A DNA stretch of 64,000 nt from Niabella sp. (GTDB lineage: Bacteria; Bacteroidota; Bacteroidia; Chitinophagales; Chitinophagaceae). The DNA lies in NCBI GenBank assembly GCA_017744715.1, contig JAGIAT010000008.1, forward strand, positions 1-64,000, given 5' to 3'. Both the position numbers and the translations under genes were made by a program. The notes under the pieces are model-generated. The model was not told the origin of the DNA, did no database searches, and saw nothing but the letters and a program-made list of their open reading frames with translations. Position 1 is the first letter of the stretch; each line of letters begins with the position of its first letter. This document shows positions 18,134-26,348 of this stretch, piece by piece.

Positions 18134-19198
18134 ATGGTGGAAGCAATGAGTATACCGGTAACGAAAACCGGTAAAAGCAACCTGGGGCAGGTGGATTTTA
18201 ACCACCTGGGTTTTGGAAAGTATTTTTCTGACCACATGCTGGAAGCGGATTATGTGAATGGTCAGTGGACAAATGTCAATATCCGCCCATATCAGTCGCT
18301 CGGCTTCCTACCGGCCCTATCTGTGCTACATTATTCCCAAACCATATTTGAAGGACAAAAAGCACATAAAGACGAAAACGGCAATATCCACATCTTCCGG
18401 CCGCATGAAAACTGGAAGCGGATGAACCGTTCGGCAGAGCGCCTGGCCATGCCTTCCGTTCCTGAAGAAATTTTTATCGATGGCATGAAACAACTGGTGG
18501 AGCTGGATAAGGATTTTATTCCTTCCGGCTATGATGAATCGCTTTATATCCGTCCTTTTCTTTTTGCCACAGAAGAAACACTGGGTGTAAAAGAATCGTC
18601 TTCCTATAAATTCCTGATTATTACTGGTCCTGCCGGTTCTTATTTTTCTGCGCCGGCACGTATTTATGTGGAAGAGAAATATACGCGTGCGGCTCCCGGT
18701 GGTACCGGATTTGCAAAAACAGGCGGCAACTACGCGGCCTCCCTGCTGTCTTCTGCAGAAGCTAAAAAACAGGGCTACGACCAGGTATTGTGGATGGATG
18801 CCCTGGAGCATAAATACGTACAGGAAGTGGGTGCTATGAATATCATGTTTATTATTGGGGATACGCTGGTAACCCCCGATCTTACGGATGGTACTATTTT
18901 GAGCGGTATTACCCGTTTGAGCCTGCTGGAGCGGTTCCGCGACCAGGGTTTTAAAGTAGAGGAACGCAGGGTTTCCATTGATGAATTGATCGATGCTTAT
19001 AAAGCCGGTAATTTAAAAGAGGTGTTCGGCTGCGGTACGGCGGCTACTATTTCGCATGTAAAAGAGCTGAAGTACAAGGATTTTGTGATGGAATTTGATG
19101 TGGAGCGCATGACGGTGTCTGCAGAAATGAAAAAATACCTGCTGGATTATAAGGAAAACAAGCACGGCGATCCTTACGGGTGGCTGGAAAAAGTGTAA
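18134..19198 (+). CDS. ilvE: Branched-chain amino acid aminotransferase
   Basis: A PLP enzyme that makes leucine, isoleucine and valine from their keto acids with glutamate as donor. The 354-residue protein matches the class IV aminotransferase group near the mammalian BCAT type: YSQTIFEGQKAH, RPHENWKRMNRSAERL, and the PLP Lys in FAKTGGNYAAS (Lys about 195). EVFGCGTAA near the C-terminus binds the cofactor phosphate region. It is divergent from the hypothetical gene at 17507-18052; other ilv genes are not adjacent. Confidence 0.96.
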   Translation: MVEAMSIPVTKTGKSNLGQVDFNHLGFGKYFSDHMLEADYVNGQWTNVNIRPYQSLGFLPALSVLHYSQTIFEGQKAHKDENGNIHIFRPHENWKRMNRSAERLAMPSVPEEIFIDGMKQLVELDKDFIPSGYDESLYIRPFLFATEETLGVKESSSYKFLIITGPAGSYFSAPARIYVEEKYTRAAPGGTGFAKTGGNYAASLLSSAEAKKQGYDQVLWMDALEHKYVQEVGAMNIMFIIGDTLVTPDLTDGTILSGITRLSLLERFRDQGFKVEERRVSIDELIDAYKAGNLKEVFGCGTAATISHVKELKYKDFVMEFDVERMTVSAEMKKYLLDYKENKHGDPYGWLEKV

Positions 19199-19227
19199 CT
19201 AACGACTGACTCAGGAAATAAAACATA

Positions 19228-19665
19228 ATGAAAGCCGCTGGTTTTATTGTTGCGCTGATCGTTGGCTCATTGGCTTTGGCAAGCTGTGAAAAAAAAGCTG
19301 CTGATTCGATGAACTTCCGGAGTGCGATTGTGGGGTATTGGAAAGAGGAAAAAGTGGAGTGGGAGAAAAATATACCTTCAATAAATATTACGAATTCCGG
19401 GGTAGAAACCGGAAAGAATGATATACAATTCAAGGGGAACGGAACCGTTACCAAGTTTTACGATGAACCGCATTGGTTTTCTTATTCTGTGCGTGACAGC
19501 CTGATTTATATGGAGGAGTTTGGCAATGCGAATGCATACCGGATCATTGTTTTAAATTCCACCGCTCTTGTTTTGGATTTTGTGAAAGAAAATGTTGATT
19601 GGGACAAAGATGGTGTTCCTGAGAACCTTTACCGCCGCTTTTACTACAGGCGTGTAAGGAATTAG
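19228..19665 (+). CDS. Putative lipoprotein, lipocalin-like
   Basis: A 145-residue protein with a lipoprotein signal (Cys in LASCEKK). The mature part has the features of small Bacteroidota lipocalin-like lipoproteins: a G-Y-W motif at the first strand (IVGYWKEEKVEW), a central IQFKGNGTVTKFY strand, and SYSVRDSLIYM. It starts 30 bp after ilvE on the same strand, so it may be cotranscribed by chance. Function unknown. Confidence 0.7.
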   Translation: MKAAGFIVALIVGSLALASCEKKAADSMNFRSAIVGYWKEEKVEWEKNIPSINITNSGVETGKNDIQFKGNGTVTKFYDEPHWFSYSVRDSLIYMEEFGNANAYRIIVLNSTALVLDFVKENVDWDKDGVPENLYRRFYYRRVRN

Positions 19666-19840
19666 AGCTGGCGCTTTTTTCATGGTTGCGAAGAGGTAAG
19701 AAAGGATGAATGAGGTATAATTTATTACAAAGCAGTTGATTATGTATTTTTAGGTTGAAGTGTGCAACGCAAGAAAAGCTGAAGTACTACTGCAGCCGGT
19801 TTAAAAAATAAGAAGGGAACAGAAAAAATGAGAATTATTT

Positions 19841-19870
19841 TTGTAAGTTCATCAACAAATGCTACCTTTG
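19841..19870 (+). promoter_or_regulatory. Predicted rpsL-rpsG promoter
   Basis: TTG at 19841-19843 inside a T-run, a 19-bp spacer, then TACCTTTG at 19863-19870. This matches the Bacteroidota housekeeping promoter consensus at both boxes. It lies 26 bp before the rpsL start. Confidence 0.8.
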
Positions 19871-19896
19871 CCGTCCTAAATTTAAAGCATTAAAGA

Positions 19897-20271
19897 ATGC
19901 CTACTATTAATCAATTAGTTCGTAAAGGAAGAGAAATCATAAGGGCAAAGAGCAAATCCAGAGCGCTGGATCAGTGTCCGCAGCGTCGTGGTGTTTGTAC
20001 CCGTGTTTATACTACCACTCCTAAAAAACCAAACTCTGCACTGCGTAAAGTAGCTAAAGTGCGTTTGACCAATAAGGTAGAGGTGATCGCTTATATTCCG
20101 GGTGAAGGACATAACCTGCAGGAGCACTCGATCGTACTGATCAGAGGTGGTCGTGTGAAGGATCTGCCGGGTGTACGTTATCATATCGTACGCGGAAGCC
20201 TGGATACTGCCGGTGTAAAAGACCGTAAGCAGAGCCGCTCTAAGTACGGAACTAAAAAAGCTAAAAAATAA
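19897..20271 (+). CDS. rpsL: 30S ribosomal protein S12
   Basis: A decoding-centre protein of the small subunit. The 124-residue length and the motifs TINQLVRKGR, CPQRRGVCTRVYTTTPKKPN and RGGRVKDLPGVRYH are diagnostic. The Lys in TTPKKPN and the Lys in GRVKDLPG, the usual streptomycin-resistance positions, have the wild-type Lys. It is the first gene of the rpsL-rpsG unit. Confidence 0.99.
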   Translation: MPTINQLVRKGREIIRAKSKSRALDQCPQRRGVCTRVYTTTPKKPNSALRKVAKVRLTNKVEVIAYIPGEGHNLQEHSIVLIRGGRVKDLPGVRYHIVRGSLDTAGVKDRKQSRSKYGTKKAKK

Positions 20272-20313
20272 TTAGCTGTAACAATTATCAGATTTCAGAA
20301 AAATTAGAATAAA

Positions 20314-20781
20314 ATGCGTAAAGCACAAGCCAAGAAACTTCCGTTAGCACCGGATCCCAAATTCAACGATAAACTGGTTACCCGTTTTGTAAACAACCTG
20401 ATGTGGGAGGGTAAAAAGAGTGGAGCATTCACTATTTTTTACGATGCGCTGGACAAGGTTGCAAAACAAACCAATGAAGATGGATACGAGGTTTGGAAAA
20501 AGGCTTTGGCCAATGTAACACCTGCGGTTGAAGTACGCAGCCGCCGTATTGGTGGTGCCACCTTCCAGATCCCTTCGGAAGTGCGCCCCGACCGTAAGAT
20601 TTCATTGAGCATCAAATGGCTGATCCGTTACAGCCGCGACCGTAATGGCCGCAGCATGGCAGACAAACTGGCTAATGAGATCGTTGCAGCCAGCAAGGGT
20701 GAAGGTGCTGCATTCAAAAAGAAAGAAGATACCCATCGTATGGCAGAAGCCAACAAGGCGTTTGCACACTTCCGGGTATAA
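20314..20781 (+). CDS. rpsG: 30S ribosomal protein S7
   Basis: A primary 16S rRNA-binding protein that starts assembly of the 30S head. The 155-residue protein has the usual FVNNLMWEGKKSGAF start, the PAVEVRSRRIGGATFQIP core loop and a conserved C-terminal MAEANKAFAHFR. It lies 42 bp after rpsL. A strong terminator follows at once and fusA is not next, unlike the usual str operon. Confidence 0.99.
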   Translation: MRKAQAKKLPLAPDPKFNDKLVTRFVNNLMWEGKKSGAFTIFYDALDKVAKQTNEDGYEVWKKALANVTPAVEVRSRRIGGATFQIPSEVRPDRKISLSIKWLIRYSRDRNGRSMADKLANEIVAASKGEGAAFKKKEDTHRMAEANKAFAHFRV

Positions 20782-20808
20782 CAATATACTAAAGATGCTT
20801 TAAACAGG

Positions 20809-20837
20809 GCCCGTTCCGAAAGGAGCGGGCTTTTTGT
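20809..20837 (+). terminator. Terminator after rpsG
   Basis: GCCCGTTCC and GGAGCGGGC pair around a GAAA tetraloop (one G-U pair) and are followed by TTTTTG. This is a textbook intrinsic terminator. Confidence 0.92.
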
Positions 20838-20975
20838 TGTTAAATAGTCCTATAGAAAATATTTGTTATGTAAATTTAAAAGAACTAACTTCCCTATGTG
20901 TTGCTGAACGAGCGCTTGGAATAGCACTATAATTGCTTTTGATCTACACTTTTATAAACCTTAAAACCGCAAACG

Positions 20976-22400
20976 ATGAAACAAATGAAACTGCTTGCAT
21001 TATTAACAATGCTGACGGTATTGTTACTTAACAGCTGTAGAAAGGGGGAAAAAGATGTTAACGGAAGGGACACCGAAGTTAACAATCCTGCTACAAAATC
21101 CATAATAGGAGGACAGCCCATAAGTATAACGAATCGGCCTTATCAGGTTGCTGTTTTTGTCGATGGACAATTTCACGGTGGCGGCGTTCTTCTAAATAAT
21201 GAATGGGTCCTTACAGCTGCCCACGTTGTTACCCAGGGAGGAACGACCAATGCCTATGCCACGAATAGAGTAACCATCAGGTCAGGATCATCTAATGTAA
21301 ATAATGGAAATGTAAGTAATGTTTCAACAATTATCAGAAACGACCCCAGCTTTTTAAACGATGGTATTTTTAAACACAACGATATGGCGCTCGTTCGGCT
21401 CTCAACGCCATTAGGGGTGTCTGCCGGTCAATTCCCAATAATATATTCGACCAGCGACGATGTAGTAGCTGTTAACGATATTGCTTCGGTTTCTGGTTGG
21501 GGAAGCACAAATTACTATGGGGGAAGTAAACCTGCAGATTTGCAAGTCACAAATGTGAAGGTCAACAGCTTAAATGATCCTTCACTGATTTATACTGTAT
21601 CTCCCGGTGCTGCCCAGCAAGAATCTTGCGACGGTGATAGCGGGGGGCCATTGGTAAAGTATTATCCAGGTTTGGGGGATGTGTTAATTGGAATTGTAAA
21701 CGCCGGCAACTGCTTGAATAGTACTGCCATCTTTGCCCGGGTTTCTTATTTTTCTGATTGGATCAGAGATCATACGGGTATATTACACATAGGAGGGAAA
21801 AAAGAATTTTGCAATTCTGCAGATTATTATATACGGAATTTACCTTCGGGGGCTACCGTAAATTGGTCCGTAAATTTAACCAACTATGCTTCGCTAACAA
21901 CAAACGGTAATGTAGCAACACTTACCTCTCTCATACCTTCTGTAAATGTTGTTTATTTAAATGCTGTGATCAATGCTTCCAGTTTGGGCACCATCCAGGC
22001 GGCTCCTTATGGCATTACAAACAGAAATAATTTGGATCAGGGCCAATCTCCTTGTTATGCAATAGTAGGAGCTAGTGGCCCTGCTCCTTGTTTTTATAAT
22101 TATGATAATGGCGGTGATGCAAGTATTGTGTTGACGGATGAAGTAATGCCAGGTCTGTATGAGACAACTATTACCGTAGTTTCACCAAATGTAACCAATA
22201 CAGATATTGTTGTTCAAAGCAAATACCCCTCCACCGCAAATGTTTATGTAAGTAAAATTAATGATACGCAATTCAAAATTGGTATGAAAGGAAGCACTAC
22301 AAATGCTATGTTTCAGATAACATACTCGAACCCGTGCGGCAATTCGGTCTCTAACACCGTATATGTAAGGGCGCCTTATGGAGCTCCTTATATATTCTAA
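20976..22400 (+). CDS. Trypsin-like (S1) serine protease lipoprotein
   Basis: A 474-residue protein with a lipoprotein signal (Cys21 in NSCRKG). The protease domain begins with IIGG at about 43-46, the classic mature N-terminus of chymotrypsin-fold proteases. The catalytic triad is visible: His83 in LTAAHVV, Asp136 in HNDMALV and Ser222 in GDSGGP. The residue equivalent to trypsin Asp189 appears to be Glu216. Residues after about 285 form one or two beta domains (YYIRNLPSGATVNWSV). The gene is visibly more AT-rich than its neighbours, with many TTA, AAT and ATA codons, which hints at acquisition. Confidence 0.88.
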   Translation: MKQMKLLALLTMLTVLLLNSCRKGEKDVNGRDTEVNNPATKSIIGGQPISITNRPYQVAVFVDGQFHGGGVLLNNEWVLTAAHVVTQGGTTNAYATNRVTIRSGSSNVNNGNVSNVSTIIRNDPSFLNDGIFKHNDMALVRLSTPLGVSAGQFPIIYSTSDDVVAVNDIASVSGWGSTNYYGGSKPADLQVTNVKVNSLNDPSLIYTVSPGAAQQESCDGDSGGPLVKYYPGLGDVLIGIVNAGNCLNSTAIFARVSYFSDWIRDHTGILHIGGKKEFCNSADYYIRNLPSGATVNWSVNLTNYASLTTNGNVATLTSLIPSVNVVYLNAVINASSLGTIQAAPYGITNRNNLDQGQSPCYAIVGASGPAPCFYNYDNGGDASIVLTDEVMPGLYETTITVVSPNVTNTDIVVQSKYPSTANVYVSKINDTQFKIGMKGSTTNAMFQITYSNPCGNSVSNTVYVRAPYGAPYIF

Positions 22401-22669
22401 GCAAAAAGAATGCTTGTTCTATCATATTTTGTTAGTGTATGGCCTTTGATTTTTTCGATCATTAAAGGTTGCGGCTCTTTCAAGCTGTGATTGTTTAAAA
22501 TTTATAAACTCAAAAAAGGGCGTTGTAAATTGCAGGCATAAAGAATGCAAGCAGCGCAAACAGTGTAGCCGTTTCGTCAAAAGGTTGATCATTTACCAGT
22601 ATTCACTGTTGGAGGAAAGAAAAAAGGGCGGACAAAATAATGAGACCGCTATCGAAGCTCTAAAAACAT

Positions 22670-23185
22670 ATGGCAATGGATTCCCAAAAAGAAGTATGGC
22701 TGCGGGGAGCGCGCGATTCCTTGCTGGCGGCGGAACTGCAGCCGGCGGCAGATGCTTTATTGCAGGCCGGCGAGGAGCTGGAAGCCCTGTTAAGCGATTT
22801 TCCGGATGCATTGCTTTGGGAGCGGCCCGCAGGAGTGGCTGCGGTGGGTTTTCACCTGAAGCATATTGCAGGCGTGCTGGACCGGTTACTGAGCTATGCC
22901 GAAGGGCAAATGCTTGAGCCCGGGCAGCTGGAGTATCTGAAAAGTGAAGTGATCGATGAAGGGCATTCCACGCAGCAGCTGTTAAAGGTTGTGCAAACCG
23001 GTATTCAGCAAACCATCCGCCGGTACCGGAAACTGGATGCCGGATCGTTAGGCGCATTCCGGAAAGTGGGAAGGGCCGGATTGCCTTCTACGGTGATCGG
23101 ACTGTGTTTTCATGCGGCAGAACACACGATGCGCCATACCGGCCAATTACTGGTTACAGTGGCCGTTTTGCGTAAGGGTGGCTAG
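22670..23185 (+). CDS. DinB-like (DinB_2) protein
   Basis: A 171-residue mostly helical protein. It has the DinB_2 four-helix-bundle pattern with three likely metal His residues: GFHLKHIAG (about 63-65) and HAAEHTMRHTGQL near the C-terminus. Members bind a divalent metal and are often thiol-dependent transferases or hydrolases, but the substrate here is unknown. The start at 22670 has a second ATG six bases later; both are possible. Confidence 0.8.
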   Translation: MAMDSQKEVWLRGARDSLLAAELQPAADALLQAGEELEALLSDFPDALLWERPAGVAAVGFHLKHIAGVLDRLLSYAEGQMLEPGQLEYLKSEVIDEGHSTQQLLKVVQTGIQQTIRRYRKLDAGSLGAFRKVGRAGLPSTVIGLCFHAAEHTMRHTGQLLVTVAVLRKGG

Positions 23186-23191
23186 CGGAAA

Positions 23192-24238
23192 CTAATTGGT
23201 GATAAATACACGGTTTGCAGCGGCCCATTGGTCCTGGCTGGTCAACTTAACCGCCTTGCCGTTTTTCCAGAACCGGGCTGTTTTTACCATCCCGTTGTAT
23301 TCATACCCGGTTACGTATACATCCGCGCCATTTGCAACAACAGCAGATGCCCCGGCGTTTGCAACTCCGTCTGTAAGACTGGAGGGAACCCCGTTTTTCC
23401 ACATCCGGGCGACCCTTTTTGCTCCGGTTTGCTCTTGTCCGGCTATATATACATCCGCACCCTTTACAAAAAGGGCATTGGCTTCGGCGTTAAATGTACC
23501 ATCTGTAAGATGGGCAGGTACTCCGTTTTTCCATAGAGTGGCAATTTGTTTGGTGCCGTTGTGCTCGTAGCCGGTTACATAAACCATCTGGTTGCTTATA
23601 AATATACCGGAGGCTGCAGATTCTTTGGTGCCGTCGGTAAGACAGGTAGCCACGCCGTTTTTCCATAGGGTAGCAACGGGATGCGAACCGTTGTGCACAT
23701 ACCCCACAATGTACACATCGTTACCAGATACAAATAAGTCTTTTGCTTCAGCGTCAAATGCGCCGTTGGTAAGATGGACGGCACTCCCGTTTTTCCAGTA
23801 TTGGGCAATATAGCCGTTATTGCCGGTTTCATATCCGCATACATATACATCGCCACCGTTTACAAATACCGCATGTGCTCCGGTATTGCCGGTAGCATCC
23901 GTGAGGTTGGAAACCGTACCATTCTTCCAGAGCCGGGCTGTTTGTCTGGCACCGGTATATTCATTGCCTGTAACGTATACATCGTTTCCGGATACGAATA
24001 CCCCCGTGGCATAGGCATCTGTTGATCCGTTTGTAAGGTTGGTTGCGACCCCGTTTTTCCAGAGCACGGCTATATCTTTTGAACCGTTATAGGCATATCC
24101 TGCAACGTATACATTTGAGGATGGAGTATTACCGGGTATGGGAGATGTTCCCGGTTCTTTTTTTCTGCATGCAGTTATTGTAAAGATGAAGCATAGTACC
24201 AACACCGGGCGTATATTCCTTTTCAAGCAGCGATTCAT
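23192..24238 (-). CDS. Lipoprotein built of seven 43-residue WKNG repeats
   Basis: A 348-residue protein starting at the ATG at 24238 (MNRCLKRNIRP), with a lipobox Cys in TITACRK. After a short Pro/Ser/Asn linker, it is made almost wholly of seven tandem units of about 43 residues. Each reads roughly V-Y-V-x-G-Y-x-x-N-G, then A-x-x-W-K-N-G, then L-T-D/N-G, then A-x-x-V-F-V. Such regular units with an aromatic-Lys-Asn-Gly turn suggest a seven-bladed beta-propeller, one blade per unit. It is probably anchored to the outer membrane. No enzyme motif is seen. Confidence 0.78.
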   Translation of the reverse strand: MNRCLKRNIRPVLVLCFIFTITACRKKEPGTSPIPGNTPSSNVYVAGYAYNGSKDIAVLWKNGVATNLTNGSTDAYATGVFVSGNDVYVTGNEYTGARQTARLWKNGTVSNLTDATGNTGAHAVFVNGGDVYVCGYETGNNGYIAQYWKNGSAVHLTNGAFDAEAKDLFVSGNDVYIVGYVHNGSHPVATLWKNGVATCLTDGTKESAASGIFISNQMVYVTGYEHNGTKQIATLWKNGVPAHLTDGTFNAEANALFVKGADVYIAGQEQTGAKRVARMWKNGVPSSLTDGVANAGASAVVANGADVYVTGYEYNGMVKTARFWKNGKAVKLTSQDQWAAANRVFITN

Positions 24239-24430
24239 AGCGATCCGTTTTAAGAGCGCAAAACTACCTGCCTGGAAATTTGCAACGCCTTTAAACCGGT
24301 TGCAGGACCACTTCCGGTACATGAACTGCCGTTAACGGCGGTTGAACTGGTACTCCGCTTCTTGAAATACATTGGGCGCCCCTGCTTCCAGTGCCGTTTC
24401 CGGCATTCTGGCGCAGCCGGTAATGGAGGA

Positions 24431-24518
24431 TGTGGACGAAAATATGAATTTATATTTGTCCATACCTGTATTTAAAACTATATTTATGGACAAGTATAAA
24501 ATAATAAAATTGTCCACA
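24431..24518. promoter_or_regulatory. 88-bp interrupted dyad before the ATPase gene
   Basis: Four half-sites are arranged symmetrically about 24474.5: TGTGGAC (24431-24437), TATATTTGTCCATA (24451-24464), TATGGACAAGTATA (24485-24498) and GTCCACA (24512-24518). The inner pair matches at 13 of 14 bases and the outer pair is perfect. It ends 3 bp before the ATG at 24522, as an operator would. Confidence 0.65.
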
Positions 24519-24521
24519 ACG

Positions 24522-25961
24522 ATGTCATCCACCACCATTATCGGCAGGGATGCCGAGAAGAAGATCCTCCAGGAAATGCTGGATTCCGGGGAGGCGGAGT
24601 TGATCACCATTCTGGGCCGCCGTCGCGTTGGCAAAACGTTTCTTGTACGGGGTTATTACGAGCAGCAGCTTGTATTTGAGTGTACCGGGCTTCATGAAGC
24701 CGGCCTTACGGATCAATTATTCAATTTCAGTAAGTCTCTTCAGCAAGCCATGCAATCGGTGATACCGCCGGCTACTCCAGACACCTGGATGCAGGCATTC
24801 TCTTTTCTCAGTGATTTTCTGCAGACAAAAATTAAAACGCAACCGGCGGTGGTGCTCTTTGATGAATTTCCATGGATGCATACACCCAGATCCGGATTTT
24901 TAACGGCCTTTGGGCATTGGTGGAATACCTGGGCATCGCGTCAGCCGCAACTGAAAGTAGTGATCTGCGGCTCTGCGGCTTCCTGGATGATTGAAAATGT
25001 GCTGCACAACAGGGGTGGGCTTCATAATCGTGTAAGCCGTACCATCCGCTTATTGCCCTTTAGTTTAAAGGAGTCGGAGGCCTATCTATTAAGCCGTGGC
25101 ATCCGGTTAGACCGTTACCAGGTGCTGCAGCTATATATGGCAATGGGAGGCATTCCCCAGTACCTGAAACAGGTTAATAAAGGGGAAAGCGCAAACCAGG
25201 TGACCGATAAACTTTTCTTTGAAAAGGACGGCCTGTTAAAAACAGAATTTAACGTATTGTACCGGTCGCTGTTTAACAATGCCAGTCATCATGAATCCAT
25301 TGTCCGGCAGCTTGCAAAAAAAGCAGGCGGAATGAGCCGTACTGAGGTGATAGCGGCGTGTGGGTTTACTACAGGAGGAACCACAACAAGGTTATTTGAG
25401 GAGTTGGAACAGTCGGGGTTTATTGCGCAATACATACCGTTTGATAAAACGGCACGCGACGCCATTTATAAGCTATCTGATGAGTATTCCCTGTTTTACC
25501 TGAAATTTGTTGACCGTGCCCGTGCAATGGGAACAGGCACCTGGCATAAGATTGCGGCGGGATCATCGTATAACAGCTGGAGCGGTTATGCGTTTGAAGC
25601 CATCTGCCAGAAGCATGTACCGCAAATTAAAAAGGCCCTGGGCATCAGCGGGGTTTATACGGAGGCTTCCGGATGGCGGTATACGCCGAAACCAGGAGAA
25701 ACGGGCGCTCAGATTGATCTGCTGCTAGACCGCCAGGACCGTTGTATCAACCTGTATGAAATGAAGTTCTCGGACAAGGCGTTTGTCATTGATAAAAAGT
25801 ATGCTTCGGAACTTGACCGTAAAGTAGCCGTGTTTAGGGAACGGACGCGAACCCGGAAAACGATCTTTCCAACAATGATTACCACCTATGGTACCCAACA
25901 AAATATTTATTATACAGGTCGCATTACATCGGAGGTAACAATGGAGGAGCTGTTTGTATAG
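24522..25961 (+). CDS. AAA-type ATPase with DUF234-like C-terminus
   Basis: A 479-residue NTPase of the archaeal-type ATPase group common in Bacteroidota. It has IIGRDAEKKIL at the N-terminus, a Walker A-like GRRRVGKT (P-loop), a Walker B-like VVLFDEFPWM, and an ICGSAASWMIE sensor segment. A winged-helix-like part (SRTEVIAACG) leads to a C-terminal nuclease-like segment (EAICQKH, QIDLLLDR, NLYEMKFSD). E-x-x-x and D-x-E-x-K patterns here recall PD-(D/E)XK folds. I start at the ATG at 24522; one at 24486 would lie within the dyad. Members may act in defence or DNA repair, but this is unproven. Confidence 0.82.
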   Translation: MSSTTIIGRDAEKKILQEMLDSGEAELITILGRRRVGKTFLVRGYYEQQLVFECTGLHEAGLTDQLFNFSKSLQQAMQSVIPPATPDTWMQAFSFLSDFLQTKIKTQPAVVLFDEFPWMHTPRSGFLTAFGHWWNTWASRQPQLKVVICGSAASWMIENVLHNRGGLHNRVSRTIRLLPFSLKESEAYLLSRGIRLDRYQVLQLYMAMGGIPQYLKQVNKGESANQVTDKLFFEKDGLLKTEFNVLYRSLFNNASHHESIVRQLAKKAGGMSRTEVIAACGFTTGGTTTRLFEELEQSGFIAQYIPFDKTARDAIYKLSDEYSLFYLKFVDRARAMGTGTWHKIAAGSSYNSWSGYAFEAICQKHVPQIKKALGISGVYTEASGWRYTPKPGETGAQIDLLLDRQDRCINLYEMKFSDKAFVIDKKYASELDRKVAVFRERTRTRKTIFPTMITTYGTQQNIYYTGRITSEVTMEELFV

Positions 25962-25963
25962 CG

Positions 25964-26222
25964 CTATCCTTTCAGTTTGCCGATGCAGTCAACATACTCC
26001 TGCATCGCTGTTTCTTTAGACTTCCCTTTTTGTTCTTCCCAGGCATTGTACTTTGCCTTTGCCACAAAATCAAACGGGTTGGAAGGCGCATCGGTATTAA
26101 CATCGCCTTCTGTGGCCTGTTTGTAAAGAGAATACAGCTGCAGCAGTATTTCATTGGATGGCTTTTTCCGCCAGGGTTTTACTGGCAGCCACAGCAGCTT
26201 CGAATTGTTGCATCAGGTCCAT
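25964..26222 (-). pseudogene. Acyl-CoA-binding protein, frameshifted
   Basis: Reading from the ATG at 26222, the frame gives MDLMQQFEAAVAASKTLAEK and then stops early. Removing one A from the AAAAA run (26163-26167 on the plus strand) restores an 85-residue protein with PSNEILLQLYSLYKQAT, then EGDVN and FVAKAKYNAWEEQKGKS, ending at TAG 25964. YKQAT-EGDV and K-Y-x-A-W are the acyl-CoA-binding residues of the ACBP family, whose usual length is 86. ACBP carries long-chain acyl-CoA esters in the cytosol. The single base may be a real mutation or a sequencing error in a homopolymer. Confidence 0.85.
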
Positions 26223-26312
26223 ATGGTATTTTTTTAATATTGCTAAAATACAGCTTGCGGAACCAACCTGTTCAACAGATGAGATTTCTTGTTTAATGTC
26301 AAGAATAAGGAT

Positions 26313-26341
26313 GTTATATGAGACGGAACGTCTCATACAAC
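26313..26341. promoter_or_regulatory. Palindromic operator-like site
   Basis: TATGAGACG (26317-26325) and CGTCTCATA (26329-26337) form a perfect inverted repeat around GAA, extended outward by GTT/AAC with one mismatch. It lies between the PAP2 stop and the acyl-CoA-binding gene, about 100 bp before the latter's ATG. The GAGACG...CGTCTC form resembles TetR-family operators. Confidence 0.55.
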
Positions 26342-26348
26342 CGGTATC

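Noticed and set aside
22593..23057. Long minus-strand open frame opposite the DinB-like gene
   Set aside because: It is the mirror frame of a real gene; the plus-strand protein has clear metal-site His residues.
26151..26336. Small independent gene
   Set aside because: Its C-terminal half is the start of the frameshifted acyl-CoA-binding protein and its N-terminal part covers the palindrome; the ATG at 26222 is the real start.
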